Assembly: GCA_014529385.2 (NCBI GenBank) | Contig: CM043949.1 | Span: 147,973,850 to 148,037,849, forward strand | Length of the DNA: 64,000 nt | Reading direction: 5' to 3' | From: Adiantum capillus-veneris | Lineage: Eukaryota; Streptophyta; Polypodiopsida; Polypodiales; Pteridaceae | In this document: piece by piece, positions 35,541-46,342 of the stretch | Numbering within the stretch: the stretch's first letter is position 1 | How the letters are laid out: each line of letters begins with the position of its first letter | The notes under the pieces: model-generated | Database searches by the model: none | Told to the model about the DNA's origin: nothing | The model's input: only the letters and a program-made list of their open reading frames with translations | Position numbers and translations under genes: made by a program

Positions 35541-36792
35541 GAATCACGCAAGCATTTTTCATGGACACAGATGATGACTCATTAGAATCTGAGCCAACCC
35601 TACAATACCCAATTGAGCTAAATAGCCCCTATGGGAAAGTATTATACAATGGCTTATTAGATACGGGAGCTAAACATAATTTGTTGTCCTATGGAGTTTG
35701 GTGTCAATTAGGAAAACCGACCCTATCCCCAAGTACGATGCAGGTCAAGGGAATTAATAAAAAGAAAACTGCTATTCTTGGATTCCTTCAGACCCCTGTT
35801 GTCTATGACAATGGAAGCATAGTGCAGAGGTTTCTAGTCATACTCACGGGAGCTATGGAAGGCAACGTAAACCTGGACGCACGTGGATGTTGGCAACCAA
35901 ATGCACTATTGATTGGGATATTGGTAGTGTCACGACGCGACCACCGACTCTTACCCCTATCATTCAAGCAAATTCACCTACATTGCAAACTCTAGCAAAG
36001 TTGAAGGATAGCCAACATTCACAAGCCAAGGCGGTTAACTCGTCTTTGTCGGCTACCCATGAACCTAGAACTTTAATACTTGTAGTTGCAGCAAGCAGTA
36101 ATATTGCAAGTACTCAACCTGCACGACCTAAGAGTACATATCAATGGGTCCCCAAGGCCTTACTTCCAACTACCTCAACCCTCCCATCCATTTCAAGAAA
36201 AAATTTCCCTGGAGAACCAAGAGTGCGCTCTAGGAGAGTCAAGACCAAATCACGATGGATTCCAAAACGACTATTAGAAGCCCAATGCTACTATGATGGA
36301 AATGAGCAAATTTGGGTACCTAAACGTAAAATGTGTCCTTCCCTATCGACAACAAACCCATATGAGTCAAACCGTGTAACGCTAAAGCCAATGGCAGACC
36401 ATGGGAAGGGAAAGATCACAGAATGCTACACACCTAGTCCAGAGCTAGTTTGGGCTCCAAGGAAAAACCAATTTATTCCACCTACCTCAGGAAGGGGGGA
36501 GTTCCATGAAGCTTCTAGCTCATCATGTAATACATCCATAGAGGTAAAAGCTTCTACACAGCCTCCATCTATAGTAGTGGACCTCCATGAAGCTACAAAA
36601 GAATCCACACCTCCCAGTGTTCAAGAATCACCTGATGAACCACTTCAAGTTCGATCCTGGGAGAGTACCTTACCACCCTTGCAACTTGACGAGGCACCTA
36701 GGGTAATAGAAAACTACTGGAAAAAATCCTCACCTATTACCAACTGGAACAATTGGTTTCAAAGGGTGACGACATCATTTCAAACGGTATGA
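35541..36792 (+). pseudogene. Second retropepsin-like domain and W-x-P-K-rich ORF of element A
   Basis: In frame with the integrase C-terminus, 35560-35870 encodes a second aspartic-protease-like domain: NGLLDTGAKHNLLSYGVW (Asp codon 35660), a middle with QTPVVYDNGS, and FLVILTGAMEGNV. The frame then breaks; the +1 frame from about 35870 gives a G-R-T-W-M-L-A segment, the usual partner of the ILG signature, so a one-base loss near 35876 is likely. The continuing frame to 36792 is Ser/Thr/Pro-rich and holds four W-x-P-K/R units: YQWVPKALLP, RWIPKRLLEAQ, QIWVPKRKM and LVWAPRKNQF. I do not know this arrangement from standard plant gypsy lineages. The unit could be a 3' accessory polyprotein. Confidence 0.65.
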
Positions 36793-37039
36793 TCTACCCA
36801 AGGGAGGGGGGAGTGTTTGTTGACATCCATTATTCACTTGCTTCCCTCTTAACCTTTCTCCCTGACCTCTTAATCTCCAATCTTAGGGAATGTATATATA
36901 AAGCCTTATAATCACAAAAACAAGATAAAAAAGTAAAAGAGCAAGAGCCATAACACAAAATCATAAAAACAAATTATGCACAAGAACACGACCCTTGTAA
37001 TATTTGCACTCTAACCATCATCTATTTGCGTGTACAGAT

Positions 37040-37462
37040 ATGGCTAGTACGCTAGAGTCATCCACTCCTGCCTTGGGTGAGAGGTACCCTCGTTACTTTT
37101 CACAAATATTTCACATGGTCTTTCCAGTGCTTGCATGTGAATGGGATTTGATAGGTACGCTAGCATGTGAGAGGAATTTTGAGGAGTTAGAATGGCTGGT
37201 ACGTCTCTTGACCACGTCTGATCCATATTTAGTAAATATCATTTCTCCCATTGCACAAGCCTACCCTTTTGACCAAGATGACTATAGGCATCTAGTGACC
37301 TTCTTAGTAAACATGGGCACCTATGATGAAGAAGAAAATTTACAGGACTACACAGATGGCACATATGGTCTCATGGATGATGACTTTGTTTATCTCGATG
37401 ACGAGGATAGAAGTTTAGCCTTACGGTTTCCCCCCAACCTCTACAATATCCTATTCCCTTGA
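37040..37462 (+). CDS. Small acidic 3' ORF of element A, 140 aa
   Basis: An intact frame from ATG 37040 to TGA 37460. The frame is open 12 codons further upstream but without an ATG. It is globular-looking with aromatic-rich N-terminal helices (YPRYFSQIFHMVFPVLACEW, NFEELEWLVRLL) and an acidic C-terminal third (DDDFVYLDDEDRS). There is no signal peptide or membrane span, so it is not an obvious envelope protein. A pyrimidine-poor but AG-ended site (gtgtacag) lies just before the ATG, so expression from a spliced transcript is possible. The family is unknown to me. Being open in an otherwise stop-riddled element makes it worth noting. Confidence 0.5.
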   Translation: MASTLESSTPALGERYPRYFSQIFHMVFPVLACEWDLIGTLACERNFEELEWLVRLLTTSDPYLVNIISPIAQAYPFDQDDYRHLVTFLVNMGTYDEEENLQDYTDGTYGLMDDDFVYLDDEDRSLALRFPPNLYNILFP

Positions 37463-38820
37463 CTCTCTAGGGGGAGTGCAACTAATTAGGTTAGGGTTCC
37501 TTATGTTTTTTGTTGTGTTCAATAAGTGTTGGTACCTTTTTCCACTAATGTGCCTCTTGGAGGTATTCCTTTTGTTTCCTAGTGTGTACAAGAGCGTGTT
37601 GCTATTGATAGGATTTGGACCTTCGTGGAACCTTTCTCTCGTTCACACTTCAGATCAAGCGCCACCATCAACACAAACAGGTGTTTCTTGTCCATTAGCA
37701 TTGTCCCTTATCTTTTTTGCATCTATGATTGTCTGCTTTGATTGTGATTTGTAGCATAATATCCAGCACATTTTCTTAGTATCAAACATTTAATTCAATG
37801 TCTTTTTTGTCATAGTCCCTTGTCTAGGTTTAAACATCAAGCAAGTCCGACTAAGCTAGTTTGACCAAGTTAGGTGTTAGAGATCTTCTCTTAATACCAT
37901 GGGGAATGCCTTCCTAATAATTAATGGTTACTTAGATTCTTAATCCGATTTAGGCAGCATTGTGTGAAATGTACTAGGGCTTTCTAGTGGGCTTGACCCT
38001 ATTGACCTTTAGCTTAAGTATTATAAAGGGAGTTTACTAGTGTGATGAGCCTGGGGAGGTGTATCAGTGTTATATGACCCCCCAAAGTTACAACATTAAA
38101 ATGATGAAAATGAACAAACAAAAAATCAAAGTGCCACATTGTAAAATCTTAAGCTGGAAGAGAAATCTCAGCTTGATTGGGTACTTCACTCACATGTATC
38201 GCCTATGGTACTAGAGCCCTAGAGGTTCCCAGTATGGGCGCTTTTTCTTGAAAAGCAAAAAACCCAAGGCATACAAAATAAGCACACACATCAAAATTGA
38301 ATCACTGAGAAAAGAATTTGGGGGGTCAAAGAAAAAGTAATCAGTTAGGCAATGATTTCATGAGAAATTCCTTTTATGGTAGCTTAACTACAAGGTCTTC
38401 TAGATATAGCCTCTAGTGAGCCCTTGAACATGAATACTTGGCTCTCACGATTAAACAAATTAATTGACCATAGAAAATTAAGAAGCTTACCCATGGTATT
38501 AATATTCGATCTCTAGTGCCTTTCGACCGTCAAATTAGCGACCCCAAACTTGTTTAATTTTTTACCTTTACATCTGTTTATGCATTTGATTACATTGCAA
38601 TTTAATGTTCATTGCTGACAAATTGTTTGAAATTCTTTTACCAATCAATTTGTCTACCTAAAACTGCATATGCTTTTTAATCACTTATGAGAATGCAATT
38701 ATTGTGCCAATGTTGTTTGATTTTGCAATGACTGAAGAAGGCTAAGGACATTCATCTCAAATGCTCTTCCACCTCGACGAACGAGCTTCAACTCAATAGC
38801 TTCCGAGGACGGAATCTACA
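37463..38820 (+). other. 3' non-coding region of element A
   Basis: About 1.36 kb without a convincing gene. A hydrophobic 92-codon frame at 37476-37754 lacks a good start and follows directly on a stop; I treat it as chance. Its role, if any, is unknown. Confidence 0.5.
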
Positions 38821-38835
38821 TCAAGAAGGGGGGCA
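38821..38835 (+). promoter_or_regulatory. Polypurine tract (element A)
   Basis: tcaagaaggggggca abuts the 3' LTR start TGTTAACTC: a long purine run exactly where expected. Confidence 0.8.
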
Positions 38836-39414
38836 TGTTAACTCTCACGGCTCACGGACACCCCATCACCTACGACGGATGTGTATTATGTATTTGGTAG
38901 AGTTAGGTACCGGGCTTGTCGGACCAATAGGAAAAGGGTAAGAGTGATCGCCGATGAGAGGCGCACTCTAACTGGGACATTCAAGGGATTAGTTGGCTAA
39001 GCATGGGCGCCCAAGTGTGAATGGGTTGAGCTCATATAAAAGCCAACTAAACCTAAAATTCACTTATTCTCTCATTTGTGCAATAGAAGAGTGCTCTTGC
39101 TCCATCTCCATCTCCATCTTCTTCTTCTTCACCTCTTTGTGTGTGTGTGTGTGTATATGTGAGAGAGAGAGTGTGTGCGATCGAGAATTGCGACGACGGC
39201 ACGGCAGCAGAGAAGCGGTTGAGCGTGGCGAAGCGGCGGCTCCTTCTTCTTCGCGGCGAGGAATCCTCCACGAAGCAAGCGTAGAGCGGTGAGTGACACA
39301 CCATCGCTTTCTTTGAGCTTACTAGTTAAGCTAGTTGTGTGCTTGGAGCCGTCTGTGGCTCGCACAAAGTGTTAGGCAAGTCCTTTGCTTCGACAGTGCG
39401 GCAAGGAGCGCACA
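38836..39414 (+). repeat. 3' LTR of element A
   Basis: 579 bp, partner of 15678-16320; it lacks the long GA tract. Ends GGAGCGCACA, followed by atgct (compare gtgct before the 5' LTR). Confidence 0.9.
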
Positions 39415-39526
39415 ATGCTAAAGCATTAAGAGATATTCTATAATCCCCAAATCCTATTATACTCCTACTTGTAAACTGCGATGTCTCTTTTGATGTGCAT
39501 GTTTTTATCTTGTTTTAGCTAGGTTA

Positions 39527-39739
39527 ATGAATCAAGAGGACTTGTATCGTACATTCATTCCTTTGGCTAGACAAGATGTGCATGTAATAGTTGGCACAAA
39601 GCTACAATTTCAATGTGTTTTCCGTCATATGTTTGAACCTAGGCAAGTAGCGGCTATCAATGACTCAATCAATCTGTTCATTTTTCCATTGATTGGCTAC
39701 AATCTAAGCTTTGATGTTTACATTTTCATTCTACTTTGA
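39527..39739 (+). CDS. Conserved 70-aa leader ORF upstream of gag (element C)
   Basis: An intact ATG-to-TGA frame at the same relative place as the element B leader ORF and of exactly the same length, with 36 of 70 residues identical and no gaps. Shared blocks include ARQ-x-VH, TK-x-x-FQ, SIN-x-FI and the C-terminal DVYIFIL. About 30 bp upstream, both elements also share the nucleotide stretch tgatgt-catgtttttat-ttgtttt, so the leader itself is conserved. The gag gene that follows has four stops, yet this frame is uninterrupted; chance could explain that for 70 codons, so function rests mainly on the B-C conservation. Confidence 0.6.
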   Translation: MNQEDLYRTFIPLARQDVHVIVGTKLQFQCVFRHMFEPRQVAAINDSINLFIFPLIGYNLSFDVYIFILL

Positions 39740-39796
39740 AATTTGATTTTGCAAAAGAAGATTTTTTTTTAAAAAAATTTGAGTAAAACCAGCAAC

Positions 39797-41377
39797 ATGG
39801 ATACAACTAGGAAAATGAGTGGCTACCCCTTGTTCTTTGAAGATCCTGGGGAGGATGCGGAATTATTCTTAGCAAATTTCAAAATGTCTTGCCGTATCAA
39901 GAGGATAGTAACTGATCAAGATGCTAGCACTTGGTTTGAATCTTTGCCTGAGGAAGTTAGGGGAGTTTTGAATCGTTTCAAGAAATACTTCTTTGATCCC
40001 TAAAACACTCCAAAAGTATGGCAAGACATTGTTTCTCATAAGCAAAAAGACTTAGATGACTACTACTTGTACAAGCAAGAGTTTCTACGTCTTTGAGCTC
40101 TATGGATACGAAATGTTGCTAACCCTGGTGATGGTACAGAATTTCTAAAGAAGGAGAGGTTCATAGCCAGACTCTTTCCTGACCTTAAGGTAAAAGTTGA
40201 GGCAGATGCACCTGGTACCTTTGATGCAACTGAAACTAGAGCTGCTTAGAAATATAGGAAACTCAAGTACTTAAGGGGAGAGGTTCCAATAGAAGGTCTT
40301 AGACCCAAAGGTAAGTCACAAGCATCAACATCTAGGGAGCTTCCTGAGGTAATGGCAGAAGTGATTGAGAGGTTAAACAAATCTTTAAGCTGTCTGTCAA
40401 TTCACCTTGCACATGTTGTAGGTCCAAAGTGACAAGCAACGAAGTTTGAAGAGCGAGATCCACGACCTAAGAGAGTCTTGCAATGTTGGAATTGCGGAGA
40501 TTCTGGACATGGGATGTATAATTGTCCTTGGCCCCGTGTGGAGCCAGGGAGACCTAACTTGAATTACCAAGTGTTGAATGCAGGTGAAGGAGCTAGTCAA
40601 CAACCGAGTCTTCTACAAAGGCCAAATGGACCAAGACCACCTCCACGAGGGGTGGAAGGAGTTCCACCTTTGGCTGACCCAAATGTCAATGTTGTAGAAG
40701 TCACACAATACAAAGAGGGTGACATTGAAGCAAATGGCATCAAACGTGGTCGGGGAAAAGGTAAGGAAAAGGAGGGAGTAACATCACAAAGTGACCATGG
40801 ACGAGGAAAGAAAGCAAAGGAAACCAAGGAAGCCAAGAGGACCCGGCACCACATCAACCTTCAAGACTTCCCTCTTGGACATGGTATGGATCCCTACAAC
40901 CTTATGGAGAACATGAGAGGTAAGGGTCCAAGCATATCATGGCCTCAATTTCTTGCATTGGGCCCACAAGTTAGGAGGGAGTTAACAAAGGCAGTTAGCA
41001 CTAGGAGAAGGATGAAAGAAAATGTTTCCATTGTTAAAATTTCACATGCCAAAATGAATCAGGATATTACACCTGTGCTATATTGCTATATCAAAGGAAA
41101 ACTAGTTAGGAACTATCTAGTGGATGGGGACGCACAAATTTGCATCATGACAGAGGACCTTATGCAGAGACTAGGAATGCACATTCATGATACGCCTGAA
41201 ATAAAAGTAAAAATGGCAAATAATAGCGAGGCTAGGTGTTTGGGAGTTTGTAAGAATGTTTATGTGGAAGCTTTTGGCATTAAGAAGGCTGTTGATTTCT
41301 ATGTTATGTCTACAAGGGGAAATGGTTATCCATTTATCCTGGGTAGACCGTGGCTAATGAGAATGCGACCTTTGTAG
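39797..41377 (+). pseudogene. Gag and protease of element C
   Basis: One frame with stops at 40001 (TAA), about 40094 (TGA), about 40247 (TAG), about 40430 (TGA) and 41375 (TAG). The gag domain is recognisable by DAELFLANFKMSC and the FLKKERFIARLFP segment. The zinc knuckle CWNCGDSGHGMYNC (40484) is almost the same as in element B. A Lys-rich basic linker (40740-40840) and the conserved INLQDFPLGHGMDPYNLMEN block precede the protease. Protease: LVDGDAQICIMTE at about 41115 and FILGRPWL at about 41335. The active-site triplet reads D-G-D, against D-G-G in B and D-S/T-G in most families, so it was probably inactivated. Confidence 0.85.
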
Positions 41378-42595
41378 GATTGGGAAAGTGAAAAATTGAT
41401 TTGTAGGAATGACAATCACAAGAAGGTTGTCTTTGACATGAAGAAGCAACGTCAGAGGAGCTCCAAGACAAATCTTCTCAAAGAAAAAGTGGGGATGATT
41501 GGACCGATGACATCTTGGATGAAGAAAGCAGTGGTAGCATTACGGAGGAGGAGTCATCCATTGAATTCATGGGTGTAAGTTTTAGGCCAAATAAAAAAAA
41601 GAAATCTTGCCAAGGTTTAGAAGAGGTAGGCCCCCAGGAGAACCAAAGTTTGCATGATGAAGAAATGCTAGATGGTATGTTGTCAAAGACTCTTACTTGG
41701 GAGGAAAGAGAGGAATTCAAAAGTGTGCTAAGAAAGTTTCCTAGAATTTTTGCTAAAGATTACACAGATGTACATGGAGTGGATGCCATTAAGCACAAGA
41801 TCGAGCTGAAGCCAGAGGCCAAACCTAAAGCACAAAAGCTACGAAGGTTAGGAGTCATCAAAGAGCAAACACTACTCAAAGAGGTGAGGAAGATTCTAGC
41901 AACAGGGTTATCTACCCCGTAGAGAATTCTGAGTGGGTCTCTCTAGTTGTGGTCACTCCGAAAAAGAATGGCAAGTGGAGGGTATGTGTCGATTACTGTC
42001 TCTCCATGAGGCAACAAAAAGGGATCACTTTCCCCTCCCATTTCAAGATGAGATTCTTAATGAGGTATCAGGTAAAGAAAAGTACATAGTATGTGATGGC
42101 TACTCTGGTTACTTTCAAATATGTAGTGCATTGGAGGATCAATTAAAAACAATGTTCATCACCCCTTGGTGTTGTTTTGCTTTTATAGTCATGCCGTTTG
42201 GTTTGACAAATGCTCTAGCAACGTTTCAACGATTCATGAACATGGTATTTCAAGCATTCTTTGGGAAGTATATTAGAGTATTCATAGATGATTTTTGCAT
42301 CTATAGCTCTAAATAATTGCATCTACAGAAGGTAGAAGAAGGCTTGAAGAAGCTATATGATATGGGAGGTCAACTCAATCCCGACAAGTGCCACATAGGT
42401 GAGGATGAAGTGATCTTGCTTGGTCACAAGGTTTCTTCCAAAGGCATTGAGGTGGATCTAGCAAAGGCAAAAACTCTCATTAAACTACCATTACCAAAGA
42501 GTCTTAAGGAGGTAATTTCATTTATTCAAAAGGTGAAGTACATGTCACGCTTCATTCACTTGGCATCAGAGTTACTTCACCCCTCCAAAAGTTGA
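41378..42595 (+). pseudogene. Reverse transcriptase of element C
   Basis: Spread over three frames with frameshifts near 41470, 41905 and 41995 and a stop at 42314. Recognisable parts: KYTDVHGVD-like N-terminal block (about 41765), KHKIELKPEAKPKAQKLRRL, the EATKRDHFPLPFQDEIL block, VCDGYSGYFQI, MPFGLTNALATFQRF and the active site FIDD (about 42287), then the thumb region LNPDKCHIGEDEVILLGHKV. The active site is intact, but the frame damage makes it a pseudogene. Confidence 0.85.
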
Positions 42596-43691
42596 CACAA
42601 CATGTAGAGTTTTCATGGTGTAATGAGCTTGAAGAGTACTTTTCTTGTATAAAAATGGTTTTGGTGGAACTACCAACTTACATGCCTCCACGTTGGGACT
42701 TTACATTCTTTGTTAGCTCAAGTGTGGCTAAGGAGACATTGGGTGAATTATTGTTGCAACAAGATCCTCATAACACTAGGATGCGGCCTGTCTACTTTGC
42801 TAGCCGTGTCATGAATGCACTTGAAAAGGATTACGCAGAAGCAGAATCTATGATGCTTTCTCTTGTCTTTGCAGTGAGAAAGTTTAGATCCTACCTCCTA
42901 CCAAAACCCTTTATTATAATCACTATTGAAAACTTGTTTCCTTGGGTGTCATCTCAAATGACACTAAGTCCCAGGATTTCAAAATGGATCATGGAATTTC
43001 AAGAGTTCCAATACTCTTTCAGAGTAGAAGATAGTGTACGTGCACAATTAGCAGGGATTCTCGCCTATAGAGTGCATGAAAGGAACATCAAGGTGCCTAA
43101 AGTAAAAACCCTACCCTTACCACCATGAAGGCATTTACCTAAAGCATTCACCTTGTTCTTTGTTGGAGCATTGCAGAAGGCTAAAGGAAAAGCAGGGGGA
43201 GGGATTGTGTTGCTTGATTCAAATGGTGAGGTTGTTATGAAAGAGCATGTGAATTTGCCTGATTCCACGAGCAACAATGAAGCAGAGTATGACATATTAA
43301 TCCATGGTTTGTAGATGTGTGTGGCTAAAAAGATATGGCGTCTCATGGTAAAAGGCGATGCACTTCTCATTGTGAAGCAAATTTTAGGTATTTGGGCTTG
43401 TAAGAATGAAAGGCTAAGGCAAAAGATTCATGCCATCTGTAGACTCTTCAATCAATTTGATGAAATACAATTGTATCATATTCCTAGGAAAAAAAATGAA
43501 GATGCTAATTTGATTACCTAGAAAGCAGTTGCATGTGTTGAGAGTGAAGTGTAGGTCATCATGGCAGCAACATCGATACAGCAAGGCACAACCAATGTAC
43601 CAAGGGATGGAGTCATTGGCTCCCATTGTAAGATACATTTTAGAGGGTGAGTTTCCATAAGGCTTCACAAAGTCTCAAAAGAGGAGGCTCA
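42592..43691 (+). pseudogene. RNase H and archaeal-type RNase H of element C
   Basis: Frameshifted from the RT thumb at about 42592. The RT-type RNase H has PVYFASRVMNALEKDYAEAE and AVRKFRSYLLPKPF. After a TGA at 43126 the archaeal-type RNase H follows: FFVGALQKAKG (the first Asp of F-D-G-A is Val), NNEAEY, a TAG at about 43312, KGDALLIV, and NEDANLI, then a TAG at about 43519. The loss of the first catalytic Asp would inactivate it. The segment is cut by the TTAA-flanked element, and the reading picks up exactly at the far TTAA. Confidence 0.8.
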
Positions 43692-45018
43692 TTAACACTA
43701 GAATGGTAACAGGACACTTTTGTGTCCTGTTAAGTGACCATTTTGCTTGCATTATTTGAAGAGTATGAAAATGAATTTTTATGTGCTATATATCCACAAA
43801 GATGCCTTATGAGCTAAAAAAAAACTTAGCTTTTTTTTTTAGTATCGATCTCACCATTAACCTTACTCTTGCACAACATTTTTGAACCTAAACTGTGTGA
43901 AAAAACGGGTCCTGTTTTAGGCTTTTTTTCAAATTTTGGCAACTATACCACTCTAAACTTCATGGTTGTGAGGTTTAGATGTCTAGAGGTTAGACCTTCA
44001 TATTTCTCAACATGTTTTGATGCTTGCAGGGAGAGCTAAGTGTTAAAATTGAAAGTTACGAACAATTTACAAAAATTGCATAATCCTGTTTTTTGGCCAA
44101 AATTAGCACTTTTATGATTTTTTGGTGGCTTTCTTGATATCCAAATTCAATTTTGATTGTGTAAGTGTAATGTATAACATAAAGATAATCTTCCTTGAGT
44201 TTTGGGGGACCTAATATGCTATATAGCATAGTATATGATGATGGTTGAGTTTTCTGATTGCTGAAGAATACGATACATTTTAGAGTAGCAAGTATAACTT
44301 TCTCAATATTGATAGTTTCTTAGGCCAATTGTGTGTATTTTGCAGGTAGTAACCATATCTAATCATAGACTATAAACTTGGCTAGATATTGAGTATTTTC
44401 TATGGGTTTCTGGAGGTCATAATGCTAAACCCAGTTTTTTCATGTTTGCTGTATTTAGCACTTTATCATTGCCCCCAAGGTTTCAATTGTAAGAGATCCA
44501 TTATCATTTTGACATGCTCCATGGCTCCTTTTGAATCCAGAGGCCCAAAGGGAACTAAGAAAACATGTATATAGTATCTGTATTGAGCGTGACTATAGAA
44601 ACTTTGATGTTAGGTCCGCAGAATGGAAAAAATGTAACTTTTTTGTACCTATTTTTTTTGCCCAAAAAACAAAATTTAGGTAAAAGCAACCATACGTTTG
44701 GTCACCAACCCATTGAAGTTAGCGGGGCATTTTATCTCATGTCCTACTAAAATCTCCACTCTTATTTATATGCAATCAACCCTAAGAAATTCCTGTTTTG
44801 GGCAAAATGCACTGGTCCATCAACTTTGGAGGCTTGTAGTGACCAAGGGATGATAAAAATTACAAGTTTCTCATTTTTTCCATATGTAGTAGTTATTGAA
44901 CTATAAGCTCATGACAGGATTTTTCAAAATGAGTGGATCTACTATGGTTTTTGAATTTTTTCCCAAAACCTTGAAAGGACACTTTTATGTCCTGTTAGGT
45001 TACCATTCTAGTGTTAAG
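43692..45018. mobile_element. TTAA-flanked inverted-repeat DNA element, 1.3 kb, non-autonomous (piggyBac-like)
   Basis: TTAA at 43692-43695 and 45015-45018 flanks a 1319-bp insert with 15-bp perfect terminal inverted repeats, CACTAGAATGGTAAC. Just inside each end lies an ACAGGACA-type block, offset by 3 nt on the right. TTAA duplication and a C-x-C-T-A-G-A-A-like tip are hallmarks of the piggyBac superfamily. Removing the insert with one TTAA lines up the element C frame with element B (both L-I/V-K-K-A), which shows the insertion is real and precise. No transposase frame is seen; short frames at 44389-44750 have no family signature. Confidence 0.8.
43708..43731. repeat. Hairpin near the left tip of the TTAA element
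   Basis: Ten-base arm aacaggacac, a tttt loop, and the exact complementary arm gtgtcctgtt. The right end has a similar but imperfect version (ggacacttttatgtcc at about 44978-44993). Confidence 0.85.
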
Positions 45019-46314
45019 AAGGCAAGTTTGTATTTGTTTTTGGAAGGTGCCCTCTACCAACGGGGAAAATTTCAAGTTTGTAGGAGAATACCAATAACCA
45101 AGGAGATTCTAGCCATTCTTGAAGGTTTGCATGAGGAAATGTGTGGTGGTCATTTTGCACAGGAACTTACTGCAAAAAGGATTTTGATTGCCGGGTATGT
45201 TTGGCCAAGCTTGCACATTGATGTTCAACATTGGTGTAAAAGCTACCACAATTGTCAGATTAATGGAAACAAGTGTCGGTTACATGGTCCACGTCAGTTA
45301 GTCATTGCAAATGGTCCGTTTGAAATATGGGGCATTGATGCTATGGGTCCATTGCCTAGGACTAAAAATGGAAGATTGTATATCTTGGTGGCCATAGACT
45401 ACATGACTAGGTGGGTAGAAGCTCAAAGTGTGGCAAGAGTAAATGAGAGGACAGTTAGCAAGTTTGTGTACACTCACATTTGTTGTAGATTTGACACACC
45501 TTCGGAGATTGTTTCTAATAATGGTCCAGGATATAGGAAGGGCTTTCTCACAGAAGTTTCTGATGAGCTTCACATTTTACATCGGCCCTACTATCCTTAG
45601 TCAAATGGTTTGGTAGAGAAGGCTAATGGCATCATTGTAGGAATCATCCGAAAGATGGTAAATAACAAGACAAAGCTATGGGATGACTTCTTGGATGGAG
45701 CATTGTGGGCCTATCGGACTACCTACAAGGAAGCAACAGAGTTCACACCCTTTCACCTAGTTTATGGTGGAGAAGCTTTGCAACCCATCGAGATCAACAT
45801 TCCAACAATGAGACTTCATGGGAAGGTGGCACAAGGAGAAGAAGCAACATGGGAAGATCGCCTTCTCACCCTTGCAGAACTAGAATGGAAACAGGAGGCA
45901 ACTTATAGTGCTATAAAAGAAAGGCTACGCAAATAAAGGACAAGCTCAACAAAAAGGTGAAAGGCAAAGGGATCAAGGAAGGAGATTTGGTGCTAAGGTA
46001 CGATAATCTCTTTGATGTGAAGTTCAATACTAGATGGCAGGGTCCCTACATTGTGAACAAGGCCTACTATTCACGCTACTATCAACTCATGAATTTTGGA
46101 TGGCAAGGAGCACCCCAAGAAGGTGAATGGGTATCGATTAAAGCCTGACTTGAGTCAAGTTCTACCGGAGGATCTACAAGAGCATCGAGCAGCTACAATA
46201 CCATGTAAGTCTTCGAGCTTGGTACTACAAGATGAAGATTCGATTAAAGCATCAAATGTCACGAAGGATCAGAAAACACTCTCATTGGAAGATATGCCTT
46301 CTGATGGTACATGA
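45019..46314 (+). pseudogene. Integrase of element C
   Basis: Zinc module LHEEMCGGHFAQE...CKSYHNC (second Cys pair partly changed). Catalytic core: D in WGIDAMGPL, then IVSNNGPGY where element B has S-D, so the second catalytic Asp is Asn, then E in GLVEKANG. Stop TAG at 45598; a frameshift near 45936 leads into VLRYDNLFDVKF and RWQGPYIVNKAYY, the C-terminal domain. Another shift near 46096 leads into the tail KVNGYRLKPDL, which matches the B tail. The frame's apparent start inside the TTAA element is not real. Confidence 0.85.
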
Positions 46315-46326
46315 ATGTACCATCAT

Positions 46327-46342
46327 CTAGGGGAGGGCTAAA
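46327..46342 (+). promoter_or_regulatory. Polypurine tract (element C)
   Basis: ctaggggagggctaaa precedes the LTR start TGATAGCCG and resembles the element B tract. Confidence 0.65.

Noticed and set aside
37476-37754. Hydrophobic 92-codon frame as an envelope-like gene of element A
   Set aside because: No ATG at the frame start, no signal-peptide/ectodomain layout, and it follows directly after a stop in AT-rich 3' DNA where hydrophobic frames are common by chance.
44389-44750. Short frames inside the TTAA-flanked element as a transposase
   Set aside because: About 60 codons each, no DDE-like motif; the element is best read as non-autonomous.
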